The notes: generated by a model not told the origin, from the sequence alone. Shown: positions 11,075 through 22,347, numbered from the stretch's first letter. The stretch: 64,000 bases of DNA from Norana najaformis (GCA_964023275.1 OZ029913.1:46937976-47001975), one strand, 5' to 3'. Made by a program: numbers and translations.

Positions 11075-13400
11075 CTCAGGGTTGCTTCTTCACCAATGCG
11101 CTTAAAGACAAGACCACGAGATTTGGAGGTGCATCTAGTCGACCAGTCAATGTCACAAATATACTTATATGGTAACTTATAGATACCATTTACCTAGTCA
11201 GTGCAGTAGAGTTACAAGCATCGCCTCAGTTAAAGTAGAATCGGCTAACTCAGTGAGTGAAGTGAGTCAGCAAATTTCAAATATATGATCTATTCAAACT
11301 TCTTGAGCTTCTGTGGCTTCTTGGTCGTTTTCCTTTTTCTCGTGATTCTTTTTAAATTCCGTTATATAAGTTTATAAAAGTTTGTTTATTGCTCCAAGAA
11401 ACAGAATAAAACATTGCAAATGTAAATAACAAACACTTATTTGGATGAAAAGGTCTATCCAAAAGGGGCCAAGGTCCCGCTAATTTAGGGCAGCCTATAA
11501 CACAATAATATGTCGATGACTAATGTCTTACATATGAGCAGCTAATCAATTCTTAACCAAAATGAGAATAGCCTACTACTTTGGCAAAACTAAAATTCAA
11601 ATAAATTATACAATGTTCAGTCGCAAGAAACACTAAAATACCGAATAATCTGCTTCTTAAATAAATATAAATGAGGTAAAGAACGCAAATTCTTGGGAAT
11701 TGAGTTCCATTAAAATGGGTCTGCGTATTTCAAAGCAAACTGTCTTGTATTAGTTCTGGCAAATATTTTATAGTAGTTATTGCACATTGAGATCTCGTGG
11801 AATATGTATGACAAGCAGCAACACACAAAATAATTACTGAATGTAATTGGCAATGCATTATGATAATATCCAAACATGAACTAGAGTATTTGATACTTAT
11901 TTATGTGTTCAAACTTCATAATATTGAGATCTTAAAACATCGTTCAGTAGTAATTCCATGCAACCTCCCGACGACTATTCTAACCGAACGTCGTTGTAAA
12001 ATAGATAGATTTGATACTCTGGAGTGGTAATTAGATGCCCAAACAAGATTACAATATGTTAGACATGGATAAATAAACGAATACTATATGTTTAACTAAA
12101 TGTGACTTGGCAAAATATGGCGAATACTTTTAGCTATTTTACACGATATAATATACACAGTTATTATGTATGCAAAGTTACGTTGGCTGGTTTTTCATTG
12201 TATACTGCTGCTGTTTTTACCCAAGCTAGAAGAGACAGGTCTGTCACTAATTCATAATTCATCTCCACGATCTAATATGTTATAGAACCTCGCTCAGGCC
12301 TTCGTGTTATCTGGTTCCCAGTGCTGCTTTTTCATTTCTGTCCTATTTCCTGAGCCTGTTGCGTGACACCAGCAAAATTACTTTCCATCATGGGTTGTGT
12401 GCAGATTCACGCAGAACAGCTCTGACTACCCGTCACTGTCTGTGTAGCCCTATCTGTTCCTGCTAGGCCTACTTCTTTTAGCTTCTGAAACTGAAATGCT
12501 CATTCTGTATCAGATGACCCGTGGAAAATTTGAACTCGCGTACAACTCTAGCGTAGATTAACAGATATGCGCAATGTGATATATTTTTCTTGGACTTGTC
12601 CGTGCATATAATATCATTTGTGTATGACAGACATGCCTGAACTTGTTTAGACAAGATTTTAGCGTATACAGTAAGATGTAACTGTGTCTGTATAGTTAGA
12701 CGAAGTTAGAACCTGAATGGAGGAGAGTCACTGTTATCGATATAAAACATAAATTGGATAAATGTGCATCAATATGTGATAACTGACTTTCTTGGTAAAC
12801 AGAAATTCAATACAAAATCGATAAGGAAAGCAACATTCTTGATCTCTTCGTACAAGAGATTATAAGTAATTTTCAAGGTAGTGAAGCGCAGACTACGAGA
12901 CAGACTCAATAACAGTGACAGGCCTGTCTCCTAGTTTGAGTAAAAAAGGGCAACATAATATCGTGAAAAAGAGGCATGGGATACTCATAATCAAGGTCTT
13001 AAAAGCACAAGAAACGGAAAACAACACAACAAGTAAAAGAGGCATGACCGAGTAGGTTAAAGAAAGAACAGCTCTTCAATTCATGTACAATTCATAAACA
13101 GAAAATTAAACGAGTACCAGCCGGATTAGTATCGGCCCAAAAATCGAATTATAGAGAATTGTGGTTGGGAACTTGCTTTGTCTAAGTTACAGAGAATACA
13201 GACGGCGGCACGGTCGGCAGACGGTAACATTAATAGTACTAAAATCAATACAAAGATTTAATAGATAGAAACATCCGTGTTAGGTGAACGAAGAAAATCA
13301 ACCAGGATGATAGAAATTTTAAAGACAAATCAATAATATAGTTGTTAAAAAGACAAATTTATGCGGAAAATGCGAGAGTTGTTTAAAATCGGGGGATCCA
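11075..13400. other. AT-rich intronic DNA, nothing recognised
   Basis: About 2.3 kb without long frames, RT motifs or simple-repeat arrays. It lies in the intron between the exons at 879-1067 and 13802-13975. Confidence 0.6.
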
Positions 13401-13609
13401 GTGGACTGGAAAGGGACCGATCTCAATCTCTGCATCTTTCTGTTTGGTTGGCTGCTGTTAAAGCACCCAGGTGCCAAGTTCTTATCAAGCTTGCCTTTCC
13501 ACTCTAATTCGAATCTCGCTTTGTCATATGAAATTGTTGAATCGTTTTCGAACCGTGCAACCTGTAAGGAAAAGTCTACAGATTGCAGTCGATCTCAGCT
13601 TAAGCCGAA

Positions 13610-13708
13610 AAATTGGAAGGCAGATGGTAATTATGCAGGTAGGTAAGAGGGTAGATAAGTATGTAGGTAAGTAGGTACGCAGGTAGATAAGAGGCAGGCA
13701 GGCAGGCA

Positions 13709-13750
<42 letters not shown>

Positions 13751-13755
13751 CAAGT
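13610..13755. repeat. (GGCA)n microsatellite with GTAG-rich flank
   Basis: GTAGGTA-type degenerate repeats (13635-13690) pass into about 16 units of GGCA (13690-13752), ending 46 bp from the donor of the exon at 13802. Confidence 0.9.
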
Positions 13756-13801
13756 AATTAAATATATGTAACTAAGAAAGTAGATAATCCAGCAAACTGA
13801 C

Positions 13802-13975
13802 CGTAAGGATACTTCGGGTCAAGGCCACACGCCGTTGAGACTTCGTCTAGGTTATAAGAAGTCGCTGCAATCTCTGTGTCTACCGGTCGATAGGTGTAAC
13901 CATCGTCATCGGCGATGACGATGAAGTTCTGGTTCGTCAGAAGAGTCGTACTGGTACAGTGCCCAGGAATGTAAC
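13802..13975 (-). CDS. Coding exon 2 of the secreted OB-fold-like protein
   Basis: Exon of 174 nt (58 codons). Acceptor TTTCGTAG|GT is at 13976/13975 and donor G|GTCAGT at 13802/13801. It enters and leaves in phase 1, matching its neighbours at 38268 and 1067. The translation begins GYIPGHCTSTTLLTNQNF and continues through a hydrophobic strand (IVIADDDGYTYRP) to STACGLDPKYPYG. Two cysteines are visible. The order of motifs (Gly-aromatic, Cys, hydrophobic strand, acidic turn) continues the OB-fold-like domain begun in exon 1; CCDC3 has a comparable GYFSCH...YFFFLRMDE stretch. It was too short to stand out as an open frame and was found from the splice signals. The intron upstream of it is about 24 kb. 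Confidence 0.75.
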
Positions 13976-14349
13976 CTACGAAATCACAATACCATCATTA
14001 ACAACATTAACAACAATAGCAACAACTATGTTTCTCGGACAGCATCCAGGAATGTGACCTATGAAGCCATAGCACAAACTAAAACACTAGCAGCAGCAGC
14101 AAAAACAACAACTTTAACGACAAGAACATTTGTGTGGGAGTGTATAACTTCCATAGTGCTGTTACAATAATGTATCGGAAGCATGGGCTGCGAGTAGTTT
14201 TAAACATGCTGTAGTATGGTTGGCTGTATTTTTCGTTTAAATGTAGTGTTTTTTGTTTCAATTTTAGGATAATCTATATGATTGTTTTTCTTTTATAAAG
14301 GGAGTATTTGTATTCTTAATTATATTCAGAGTATTGTTTTTAAGTAATT

Positions 14350-14830
14350 TATTTCATAAACCTTCTCTTCTTCTGGTTTTCTGCCCTCAGGCAGGTTCAA
14401 ACGTAGCCTACGATGACGTCACTCCTCTCGGTGCTGAGCTTCTTTCAACCTCCTGTATCCGTCCGTCATCGTCCAATCCAGCATCATATGTATGGGTCTT
14501 CCTCTTGTCTTCCTCCCCCACATTCTGCCCTCAATTACGGTTCTCAAGAGTGAGTCCCCTCTCAGATTGTGTCCAATCAATTTTCTCTGTCACCTCTTTA
14601 TTGTAGCTATCATAGATCTTTCTTCCCCTACTCTTTTCTACACCTCCTCGTTTGTTATGTGCTCCATCCAACTAACTTTTTCCATCCTCCGCCACATTTC
14701 AAGGGCCTCCGATCCCTTCATCGATATCCTTCTTTTAACGTAAAATTTCGATGGCCACTTCTGTGTTATTTGGACCCACCCAATCTCACCGTTTAAGGCT
14801 TGTGCGTTTAGCTTTCCATTCCACGTAGCG
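14350..14830 (-). mobile_element. Family C (RTE-like) LINE, C-terminal fragment
   Basis: The minus strand reads EALEMWRRMEKVSWMEHITN, RMWEE, RRQRKLIGHNLRGDSLLRTV and a C-terminal TDGYRRL...EEWRHRRLRT in shifting frames. The series parallels the C-terminus of the RTE-like ORF at 36647-38149 ([38 protein letters not shown]). It is a decayed 3' end inside the intron of the secreted-protein gene. Confidence 0.7.
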
Positions 14831-15421
14831 AGTTCCTCACTTCTTTAGCATTTCTCTAAAATAGTCAGAATCTAACATAGGCCAGGTACCATGCAGTTCT
14901 ACTAAGTTTGCGCGTCGGCCTGTAAAGCTGAAATTCTTGACTGTCTTATTTGTAATTAGGTCCCATCTCTCTACTCGCTGCGTGGTTGCATTAGAATGCC
15001 CTTGTACACTCTCTGCCTCACCGTATAATTCTTACAGTAGCGGTTGTTTATTCAACATATCGGACGTACACTTCTGCCATCCAACTCATTATGTCACCGC
15101 AGAGGCGAAGTCGACTATCCTATTCCGAAGTCCCTTCTACACTCTCTGCTGTACTCGTTTTATCTCAGTCAATTACTTGTAAGCTGCCTACATAAGCACA
15201 TAGCGGTAAGAGCGGATATGAAAGGACATTTGGGAACGGATGCTGGGGGTTATGAGGGAGTATATGGAGGACAAGGTTATGGAGATAGAGATGAGAAGGG
15301 AGAAAGATTCCTAGAGATGGCACAGGAATTGGAATAGGCCATCGTTAATATATACTTCAAGAAAATAGCAGAGCATCGAATAACATACCGCAGTGGAGGA
15401 CGTGCAAGCCAGAGCGATTAT

Positions 15422-18048
15422 ACACTGGCCAACACATAATTTGTTGCCTCAAATGTTAGAACTGTTTCTGGGTATATTTGACCTGCTGATTCCAGAAAAG
15501 GCACCAGTTTTCTCCCAGCAGGTCTAGTTTTCGAGATATAGAACATTATGCCATATACCAGTCCTTGCCTCTGCTCGCCCATAAAACATAAGGCTATAGC
15601 TATAATTATGTAGTGCTCAATTTATTATGTGATACACTAAATAAACATAATAATACAAATACTTAAAAGAAAATGGTAGTACCTGAAACTGTACTTATAT
15701 GATACCAAACAGAACAAGTTTGTTATAAAAATTTCAAGTCATTCGACACCGAAGAAGCTCCTTTTGTACGATTTCCGAGTGTGGCATCTGCCGGAACAAT
15801 CGCGCATAATATTCCAGCAATAGTCTGCCATCATGTGTGCATCCCATCTTCCTTGATATTGATTTTCCATTGTTTTGATGTCTTGGTGAAATCTTTCACC
15901 TTGCTCTTCGCTGAAGTCACCAAGATTCTCTGGAAAGCGATCTAAGTGACTGTGGAGATAATGGACTTTAATGCTCATGTTGCAGCCAAGCTTGTTGAAA
16001 TGAAGAAGCATATCCTCTACTAGTTGTGCATAATTGTCTGCCTTCTTGTTGCCAAGAAAATTTTTAGTTACAAGAACAAAGGAAGACCAGGCACAAGATT
16101 CGATTTCATTCATTGATGGTATGAAAAGTGGGTCATTCATAAGTTGCCTGATCTGTGGACCATCGAAGATTCCAGCCTTCAATTTTTCCATTGTAATTCC
16201 TGGTAACTTGTGTACTATGTATTCGAAGCATGAACCTTCTTTATTCAAAGCCCTGACAAATTGTTTCATCAGGCCTAGCTTTATATGTAGTGCTGGCAGT
16301 ATGATCCTATCTCGTGCCACCAAAGATTCCTTGATTACATTTTGAGCTCCAACCACCATGTCTTTCCTCGAAGGCCAATCTTTTCTTGTCGAATGTTCAT
16401 GCTTGGCTCTACTGTTCCAAAGACACAAAAAGCAGGGATACTTTGTGTAGCCACTTTGTTGACCAAGGAGGAAATTTACCATCTTCAAGTCTACACAAAT
16501 TACCCATTGATGTTCTTTGTATTTTATCTTTTCCAGTACTAAAGAGATGGCATTGTACTCTTCTTTCATCCTGGTGGAGTGACCGATTGGAATAGAACCA
16601 AATTTGTTGCCGTTATTTAAAAGCACACATTTCAGACTACGTTTTGAACTGTCGATAAAAAGACGCCACTTATCTGGGCTGTAATCCGACAGACCAATTT
16701 TCTTCAATAAGTTGCTGATGTCATTACAGAATACTAGGTTGTTGTCTTCGGTAAAGAATGGCAGCAAATCCTTTTCTCTGTTTCTATAAATTGTAATTTT
16801 CGTTCCAGGCTGAAGTGCATTCTTTTCCTTTAGTCTGGACGCAAGCAATTCAGAGGACTCTTTGGAAAGATTTAAGTCCCTGATCAGATCACTCAACTCT
16901 TTTTGGTCAAAACGTTCACTGTGTGAAGTTGATTGGAAATCACTGTCACTGCCCCCACTTTCTTCACTTTCGTCATCTTGTCCGATATTGGACATGCAAG
17001 TGTCATCGTCCGAGAGCTGAGGTAGTTCGCGAAAAAGTGGAACTGGTACAATATCCGAATGCGGAACAGGTCTCCTGGCTGAAGGTATATCAGGGTAAGA
17101 CAACTTGTGACGATTATTTTGATTGATGCCTATGATATTAACCATACAAAAGTAACAGTCGTCGAAGTGGTTTATCTGTTCCCTCCAAACCATCGGTACA
17201 CCAAATTTCAGGCAGCTTCTCTTTCCAGTTGTCCAGTGGCGCAATTGTTCAATACAAGTTTTGCATACTGTATGAGGAGTCCATTGCTTATCTTGATCTC
17301 CAAGTTTGACACCAAAATAACCTACATATGCTCTTTTTACAAACTCAGAAGTCGGTTTCCTGTTTGCTTTTAGTGTGTATTCCCCACAAATGTAGCAGAA
17401 TATGTCTGGATGGTTAATGCAGCTCCGTCTGGAAGTAGCCATAACCTTAAGGATGTTCGCATCTGAGGAATTAAATGACTAACCTAAAAAATAGTAAGAA
17501 CATGTAGTTATTTAATGCTCACATTCACAGATTGTTCTTGCGACCAACTCTTAATATCCCCTAAGACGACTGCGGCTGCTCTAGCTTTCAGGAGGCGGTT
17601 TATATAGGGTATAAATGCTGACTTCAGCATAATCTATTTACATAGTTCGAAACCATGAAACGCTGTATAAGCACAAATAAATTCTAAATGAGGCCATGAA
17701 TTTAGTGCTGAGTAAGCTGTAGGCTACGGAATAGTTATTTCGTTGAATCAGCAATATCTCAGCACGCGGCAAGATATGCTGATTTTACATTATAAGGATG
17801 TAGGCATTATATGAATCAGCAAGAATTATAATTAGCCATAAATAAAGCTTATTATGACATTTTAGTTTTGCCAAAGACATCGTTTAAAGAGTGGACTGGG
17901 TTTTCTTTACAAAATCGACGATATCTCAGAAACTAGACCTGATGCACTCAATCCAATGACATTTTCTGAATCAGCGCCCAAAATTACCCCAAGAACAGGT
18001 CTAAAACCGAAGGCAACAAGAAAAAAAATTTTTTCTGTTGGCCAGTGT
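15422..18048. mobile_element. 2.63 kb DNA transposon with long inverted ends
   Basis: The two ends are inverted repeats of about 120 bp: 15422-15539 against 17921-18048. The outermost 13 bp (ACACTGGCCAACA) match perfectly. Further blocks, such as TTGTTGCCT, CTGATT(C)CAGAAAA and CAGGTCTAGTTT, match in the same order on both arms. They enclose a single intact minus-strand ORF (17442-15739). No clean target-site duplication was found; flanks read GATTAT on the left and TACCTG on the right. The arrangement shows that the encoded protein travels as a cut-and-paste-type element rather than being a normal cellular gene. The arms are diverged (roughly two-thirds identical), suggesting a moderately old copy whose ORF has nevertheless stayed open. 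Confidence 0.8.
15739..17442 (-). CDS. Zinc-binding putative transposase, unclassified family
   Basis: Intact 567-aa frame from ATG 17442. The N-terminus has zinc-binding pairs (C16-x2-C19, C60-x2-C63, then C96-x2-C99), fitting DNA-binding fingers. An acidic linker follows (about 144-165). The central region contains LFID264SS and VD318LK, then C337-x2-C340 with H348/H350, and near the C-terminus EEQGERFHQD (E512/E513/E516). This order (Asp, Asp, CxxC...H, Glu) matches the RNase-H-like DDE core of several eukaryotic transposases (hAT, MULE and Kolobok type), so D264, D318 and one of the glutamates are candidate catalytic residues. The decayed relative at 42666-44460 keeps both Asp positions and the CxxC. 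I have a memory of multi-copy 'uncharacterized proteins' of this type in cnidarians and arthropods. Catalysis is inferred, not shown. Confidence 0.7.
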   Translation of the reverse strand: MATSRRSCINHPDIFCYICGEYTLKANRKPTSEFVKRAYVGYFGVKLGDQDKQWTPHTVCKTCIEQLRHWTTGKRSCLKFGVPMVWREQINHFDDCYFCMVNIIGINQNNRHKLSYPDIPSARRPVPHSDIVPVPLFRELPQLSDDDTCMSNIGQDDESEESGGSDSDFQSTSHSERFDQKELSDLIRDLNLSKESSELLASRLKEKNALQPGTKITIYRNREKDLLPFFTEDNNLVFCNDISNLLKKIGLSDYSPDKWRLFIDSSKRSLKCVLLNNGNKFGSIPIGHSTRMKEEYNAISLVLEKIKYKEHQWVICVDLKMVNFLLGQQSGYTKYPCFLCLWNSRAKHEHSTRKDWPSRKDMVVGAQNVIKESLVARDRIILPALHIKLGLMKQFVRALNKEGSCFEYIVHKLPGITMEKLKAGIFDGPQIRQLMNDPLFIPSMNEIESCAWSSFVLVTKNFLGNKKADNYAQLVEDMLLHFNKLGCNMSIKVHYLHSHLDRFPENLGDFSEEQGERFHQDIKTMENQYQGRWDAHMMADYCWNIMRDCSGRCHTRKSYKRSFFGVE

Positions 18049-18179
18049 TACCTGTTGGTGAGACGTGAGGATAGGAAAAACACACGAGATTGCAAGGTGA
18101 TTCCAGAAGAGGCAGTAGTCAGCCAGCATAGGGTCCTGGTCATGAATATACAAGTGCAGATTTGACACCAGAAAAGAAA

Positions 18180-19850
18180 GAGGATCAAATAAAAAAGCAT
18201 ATCAGAACATGGAAACTAAAGGGAGATAAAAGAGATACCTACAGACTGGAAGTGCAAACACGGCTTGCTGAAGCAGAAGAAGTAACATGGGATAAACTGA
18301 AAACAATTATGATTTAGGCATCAAAGAAGATATGCGGCACGACAAGAGGTCAGAAGAGACAAGAACGAGAAACCTGGTGGTGGACGGAGGAGGTACAGAC
18401 AGCGGTAAAGAATAAGACTGCCTTTAAAAAGTGGCATGCAGATCGGCAAAATGATGCTCTAGAAGCAACATACAAGATAGCGTGTAAGAAAGCAAAGAAG
18501 GCCGTAGCAATATCCAAAAGCACGGCATTACATCATGCATAAGAAGAACTTAAAATCAAAGGAGAGGCAAAATATAAAATAACAAAAGCAAACAAAGAAG
18601 TAAACAGTATAAGCAATCAATTAATATAATTAAAGATAAAGACGGTAAGATTCTAAATGAGGAAGATGCTATCAGAGTCAGATGGAAGACATATTTTGAT
18701 GAACTGCTAAATGAAGAAAATCCAAGGGAACCGCTAGAGAAAACCATCTTTGTGGCAGGACCGGAAAATGAAATTATTCGCAAAGAGACTGCGATAGCAG
18801 TTGAAAATATGAAAAACAACAAAACAACGGGACCGTCTGGAATGACCCCCGAAATGTTTAAAGCACTTGGACATGATGGCATCGAATTGCTATACATCAT
18901 GTTAAACGACTTTATGAAACAGGAAAGGCTGCCACAAGATCTGAAGGAAAGTGAAATATAGCAATATATAACAAAAAGGAGATAGAATGTAGTAACTACG
19001 GAGAAATTTTGGGCTTTAGACCGGGTAGAGGCACAGCGGATGCAAAATTCATATTGAGACAGGTGCAGGAGAAAATACTAGAAGGAACCAAGAAGAGATA
19101 TTGGACTTTCGTAGACTTTGAGACGGCTTTTGACAGACTACCAAGAACCAAGAGAGGTCGTATCATGGAATCTGAGGGAAAAGGGAGTATCGGAGAAAAT
19201 AGTGCGACTGGTGAAGTGAAATCAATGTACGAAGTTGCACAAACTTTAGTGAGGGGCAAAATATAGAAAACAGTAAAATTTGAGATTCGAGTGGGTGTAC
19301 ATCAGGGATCCTGCTGGAGTCATCTGCTGTTCATCATAGTAATGGATGCCATACCGGAAAATGTGAGAAGAGAAATACCATGAGATATGCTGTATGCTGA
19401 TGACCTCATAGTGGCAGACGACGCAGGGACAGAGGTACAAGTGCGTTTCGCTGATTGGCAGAGGCCACTGGAGAGCAAGGGTATTAAAATAAATATGGTA
19501 AAACAGAGTCCATGGTATGCTCCAAAATTGATTAGACACTTGTGGTCAAGGACATTGCAGGAAATGCATTGAAACAAGTAGAAACCTTTAAATATCTTGG
19601 GTCGATAACGAATGCTAAAGGAGAATGCAAACAGGATTGAGGTAGCTTGGCAAAAGGGAAAGACCTATCGAGTGTATTGTGCGATGTCAAAATGCCTTTT
19701 CAACTCAAAGGAAATGTATACAAAACAATGATCAGTGATAATATATGGAGCAGAAGCCTGGACATTGACGAAAATATGTCAAAAATAAAGGTAAAGGCAA
19801 CACACTTGTTTACACTCCTACTTAGAAACTCCTCAGAAGCGTGGTAACAA
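18180..19850 (+). mobile_element. Family C (RTE-like) LINE, heavily decayed
   Basis: Shifting plus-strand frames give WWWTEEVQTAVKNKTAFKKW (about 18370), KNNKTTGPSGMTPEMFKALG, GFRPGRGTADAKFILRQVQE, WTFVDFETAFDRLPRTK (motif A) and MLYADDLIVADDAG (motif C, about 19390). The end is marked by INMVKQSP and later fragments. Order and spacing are those of an RTE/BovB-like RT. At least six stops or frameshifts are present. It begins about 130 bp beyond the right end of the transposon at 18048. Confidence 0.75.
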
Positions 19851-20084
19851 AGTCAAAGAATAATTCGGTTGATGCTCATACATCAATTGCTGAATTGTAA
19901 ATGCAAATGTACACGGTTTTGTATAGCGACCATGTGGTCTCGATCCTGCTCATTTTTCAGGGAATTAATTGATCGGGTGAGATCCTTCAACACCGCTGCC
20001 CGTTTGAATGGTCGCCACGCCATTTAAGGACCCCATGCACGGGCCGTTTAAAGAGTTATCATGCATTGTGATACAATGTTGCCG

Positions 20085-20140
20085 CGACTTAGTTTTCGTT
20101 GGGCGCTGTAGAAATCTCGAGTTTACGATTACTATTGTGG
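20085..20140 (+). repeat. Solo 3' end of the family B LINE
   Basis: CCGCGACTTAG followed by GCGCTGTAGAAATCTCGAG and a short ATTAC-type tail matches 8938-8994 of the nested family B element. Everything upstream is missing, so this is an extreme 5' truncation. Confidence 0.75.
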
Positions 20141-20190
20141 TTCAATGTTACTATCTTGCCACCAGGTCATCTTGGTGCAAGAATCTCATT

Positions 20191-21541
20191 GGCCGGTGTC
20201 ATGCAAAATTTCTTCCGTTGACAAAATCCTTCCGGCCACGCCCACTGCCGTTGCCAGGATGAAATTTTGCACTGTACTCGTATACGTGCGAAATCTCTTC
20301 CGATGACAAATACATTCCGGATGGTTATAGGCGAATTTATAAATAATTGGTCTGTTGAGAAAGCAGATTATTCTCCATGCAAAGAAATATTGTAAATATT
20401 GCATGTAAGTGGGATACCGGGCTAATTACATTATGATCATGCAATTAAATTTAGGACAAAACGTGATTCTGAGGGACGAAGCGGTGTTAAGTTGGTCGTC
20501 GTTGTTCAATTTTTGGGAAGAAATTTCCGCGACTGAAAACTGAAAAGTAAACGCTCATCACGTGGAGTCTAGACTAAATAATTGTGAATGGAGCAATACC
20601 TCAGTTTGGTCAATTAGGAACAACTGTCTGAAATTCTACACGAGCGTAGCTATATTATATAACGAATGCATATATAAGCCAGTTGAAACTGGTAACGTCG
20701 TTGTAGCGCAGTTCTGTTTTTATAAATAAAATGTTTGGCGTCATAACCCCACAGGGTGTGTTGCAGTTCAAAGGTCAAAGCCGCTGTCTGTCAAGTTAGA
20801 CCGCATATTCATTGTTCACATTCGACACCATACTAATCAACTCAATCTCGACGAAACTTCGCCAGCAAAAGTTAGATATTCATCCCCATCTCAAATCGAA
20901 GCGCATTAAACACCATATACCTCACACATATTACTACCAAAAACACCCCGAACATAGCTGTTACAATCACCCGCATCTCAGCTATTGCCCTTCAAACTTC
21001 CCATATCAATGCATTTCACAGTATGGTAAGAACTATTGCAAGCTCGTGAGCAGAAAGAACATACTCATCCCCATTGGAAACCAAAGCGCTTCACAGACCA
21101 CCCACACCATCCTTGCGATAGTTCTTGCCATGCAGAGCAATGCATTGAAACGGAAAGTCTGAAGGCTTCCCGCGGAAATGTTACTTTGTGTAACGGATAG
21201 CTGTTGGTCGTTTTGGATAGTCATAAGTGTGGTGTGTGTGGTCTGTGAAACGCTTTGGTTTCCATTCGGGACGAGTATGTCATTTCTGCTCGCGAATTTG
21301 CATAGTTTCAACCGTACAATACAATGGGCGGTCTGAAGGGGTGCTTCGGAGACTTGTTTTATGTGACCACTAGTTGTTGAGCGTTCTAAGTAGGCTCATG
21401 GGTAGAGTTTAGGGCTGCTTATGAAGCACTTTTATATTAATGAGAGCCGAGTATGTCTATGACTAACATTTCGGTAACCATTGGGGATTCAAGTTTTCGG
21501 AAGGATTTTGTCGCCGGAAGAAATTTCGCATTACACTGGCC
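20191..21541. mobile_element. 1.35 kb non-autonomous element with 44-bp inverted ends
   Basis: 20191-20235 and 21498-21541 are inverted copies (GGCCGGTGT...GCAAAATTTCTTCCG against GGCCAGTGT...GCGAAATTTCTTCCG, then GACAAAATCCTTCCG in both). A further partial copy of the end lies at 20285-20325. The interior holds three copies of a 65-bp unit (20870, 21045 and, inverted, 21240-21300) and a nested palindrome. No transposase motif is visible. I read it as a MITE-like or satellite-seeded DNA element. Confidence 0.65.
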
Positions 21542-21889
21542 GACTTTGAACCGGCCTAAATGTGGCTGTTGCATATCATGAACCTGTTTCTTATTGGTAC
21601 GGGATCTTCGCAAGGAAATGAATTTGGACTACGTCTGAAAACTGCTGCCCAAAGGAGCGGGGTCAGTCGGTCGAAAGGAGGCATCGGCTGCCAGGCAAAG
21701 AGATAAAGCGACGACGTCAATGTAGTAAAAATTTTGGAAACAATGAGGAGTTTTAGTTTTTTGCATATTGTAGATCGTATTATGTCGGATAATTTAGCTT
21801 ATGTGTTTGTGTAATTAATTTGTACGGAACACTGGGAACAGTTAGGCGAGGCTATCATTAACGCGAGGAGGATAGGACACCCGTTGGAG

Positions 21890-21990
21890 GTAAACGAGAG
21901 AGAGAGAGATATCTTGAAAGAGAGAGAGAGAGAAAAAAAGAAAGAAAGAGAAGGAGGGAGAGGCAGAACAGAGGGACGCCGATCGGAGGG
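21890..21990. repeat. GA-rich low-complexity tract
   Basis: GAGA/GAAA repeats, strongest at 21896-21960. Confidence 0.85.
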
Positions 21991-22274
21991 CGAAAGGGAG
22001 AAGTTGGATGATTGACAGACGAAGGGGAAAGTTAAGCAGGGGTGCCAAGCGAAGAGAGGATTCGCTGAATAATAGTCGAAGAGGAGTTAGGTTCCAGAGA
22101 GCAGAAGAAAATATAGTATTGCATCTCTTAAACGGACCACGCTAGAATAACAGACCGATGCGAATCAAAAGACTGATTTTGCTGATGTTGCTCTAAATAC
22201 GGCGTACATACTTTTAATATACGTGTGAAAGAAAGAATCGTCGTTATATCTCTGTACGGCTGGACAGATCTATT

Positions 22275-22306
22275 CGCGGGTAAACAGCGGGAGTAACTAT
22301 GACTCT
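22275..22306 (+). rRNA. 28S rRNA fragment next to the R2 target site
   Basis: These 32 bases match the very conserved animal 28S segment that ends a few bases before the R2 insertion point (GGGTAAAC...GGGAGTAACTATGACTCT), with one visible mismatch (A for G at 22286). The match stops abruptly at GACTCT; no rRNA lies on either side. It is not a functional rRNA gene. It looks like the 28S leader carried on the 5' end of an R2-type retrotransposon transcript. Confidence 0.8.
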
Positions 22307-22347
22307 TTGTGTGAGTTCGTTGGTCTGTTCCTGGATGTCGTGCCCGC
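22276..22347 (+). ncRNA. Possible HDV-like ribozyme at an R2-type 5' end
   Basis: GCGGGTA (22276-22282) can pair over 7 positions, one a U-G wobble, with TGCCCGC (22341-22347). That is the length and place expected for P1 of the self-cleaving HDV-like ribozymes that free R2 5' ends, some of which cleave inside upstream 28S sequence. Downstream, GTGGC/GCTAC (about 22373-22395) could form a P4-like hairpin. The full nested double pseudoknot and catalytic C were not verified. Confidence 0.4.

Noticed and set aside
16034..17373. Plus-strand ORFs of 66-103 aa opposite the transposase
   Set aside because: Shadow frames of the intact 567-aa minus-strand gene.
15412..18060. TA target duplication for the 2.63-kb transposon
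   Set aside because: TA-containing bases flank both ends but cannot be assigned consistently outside the 13-bp inverted termini.
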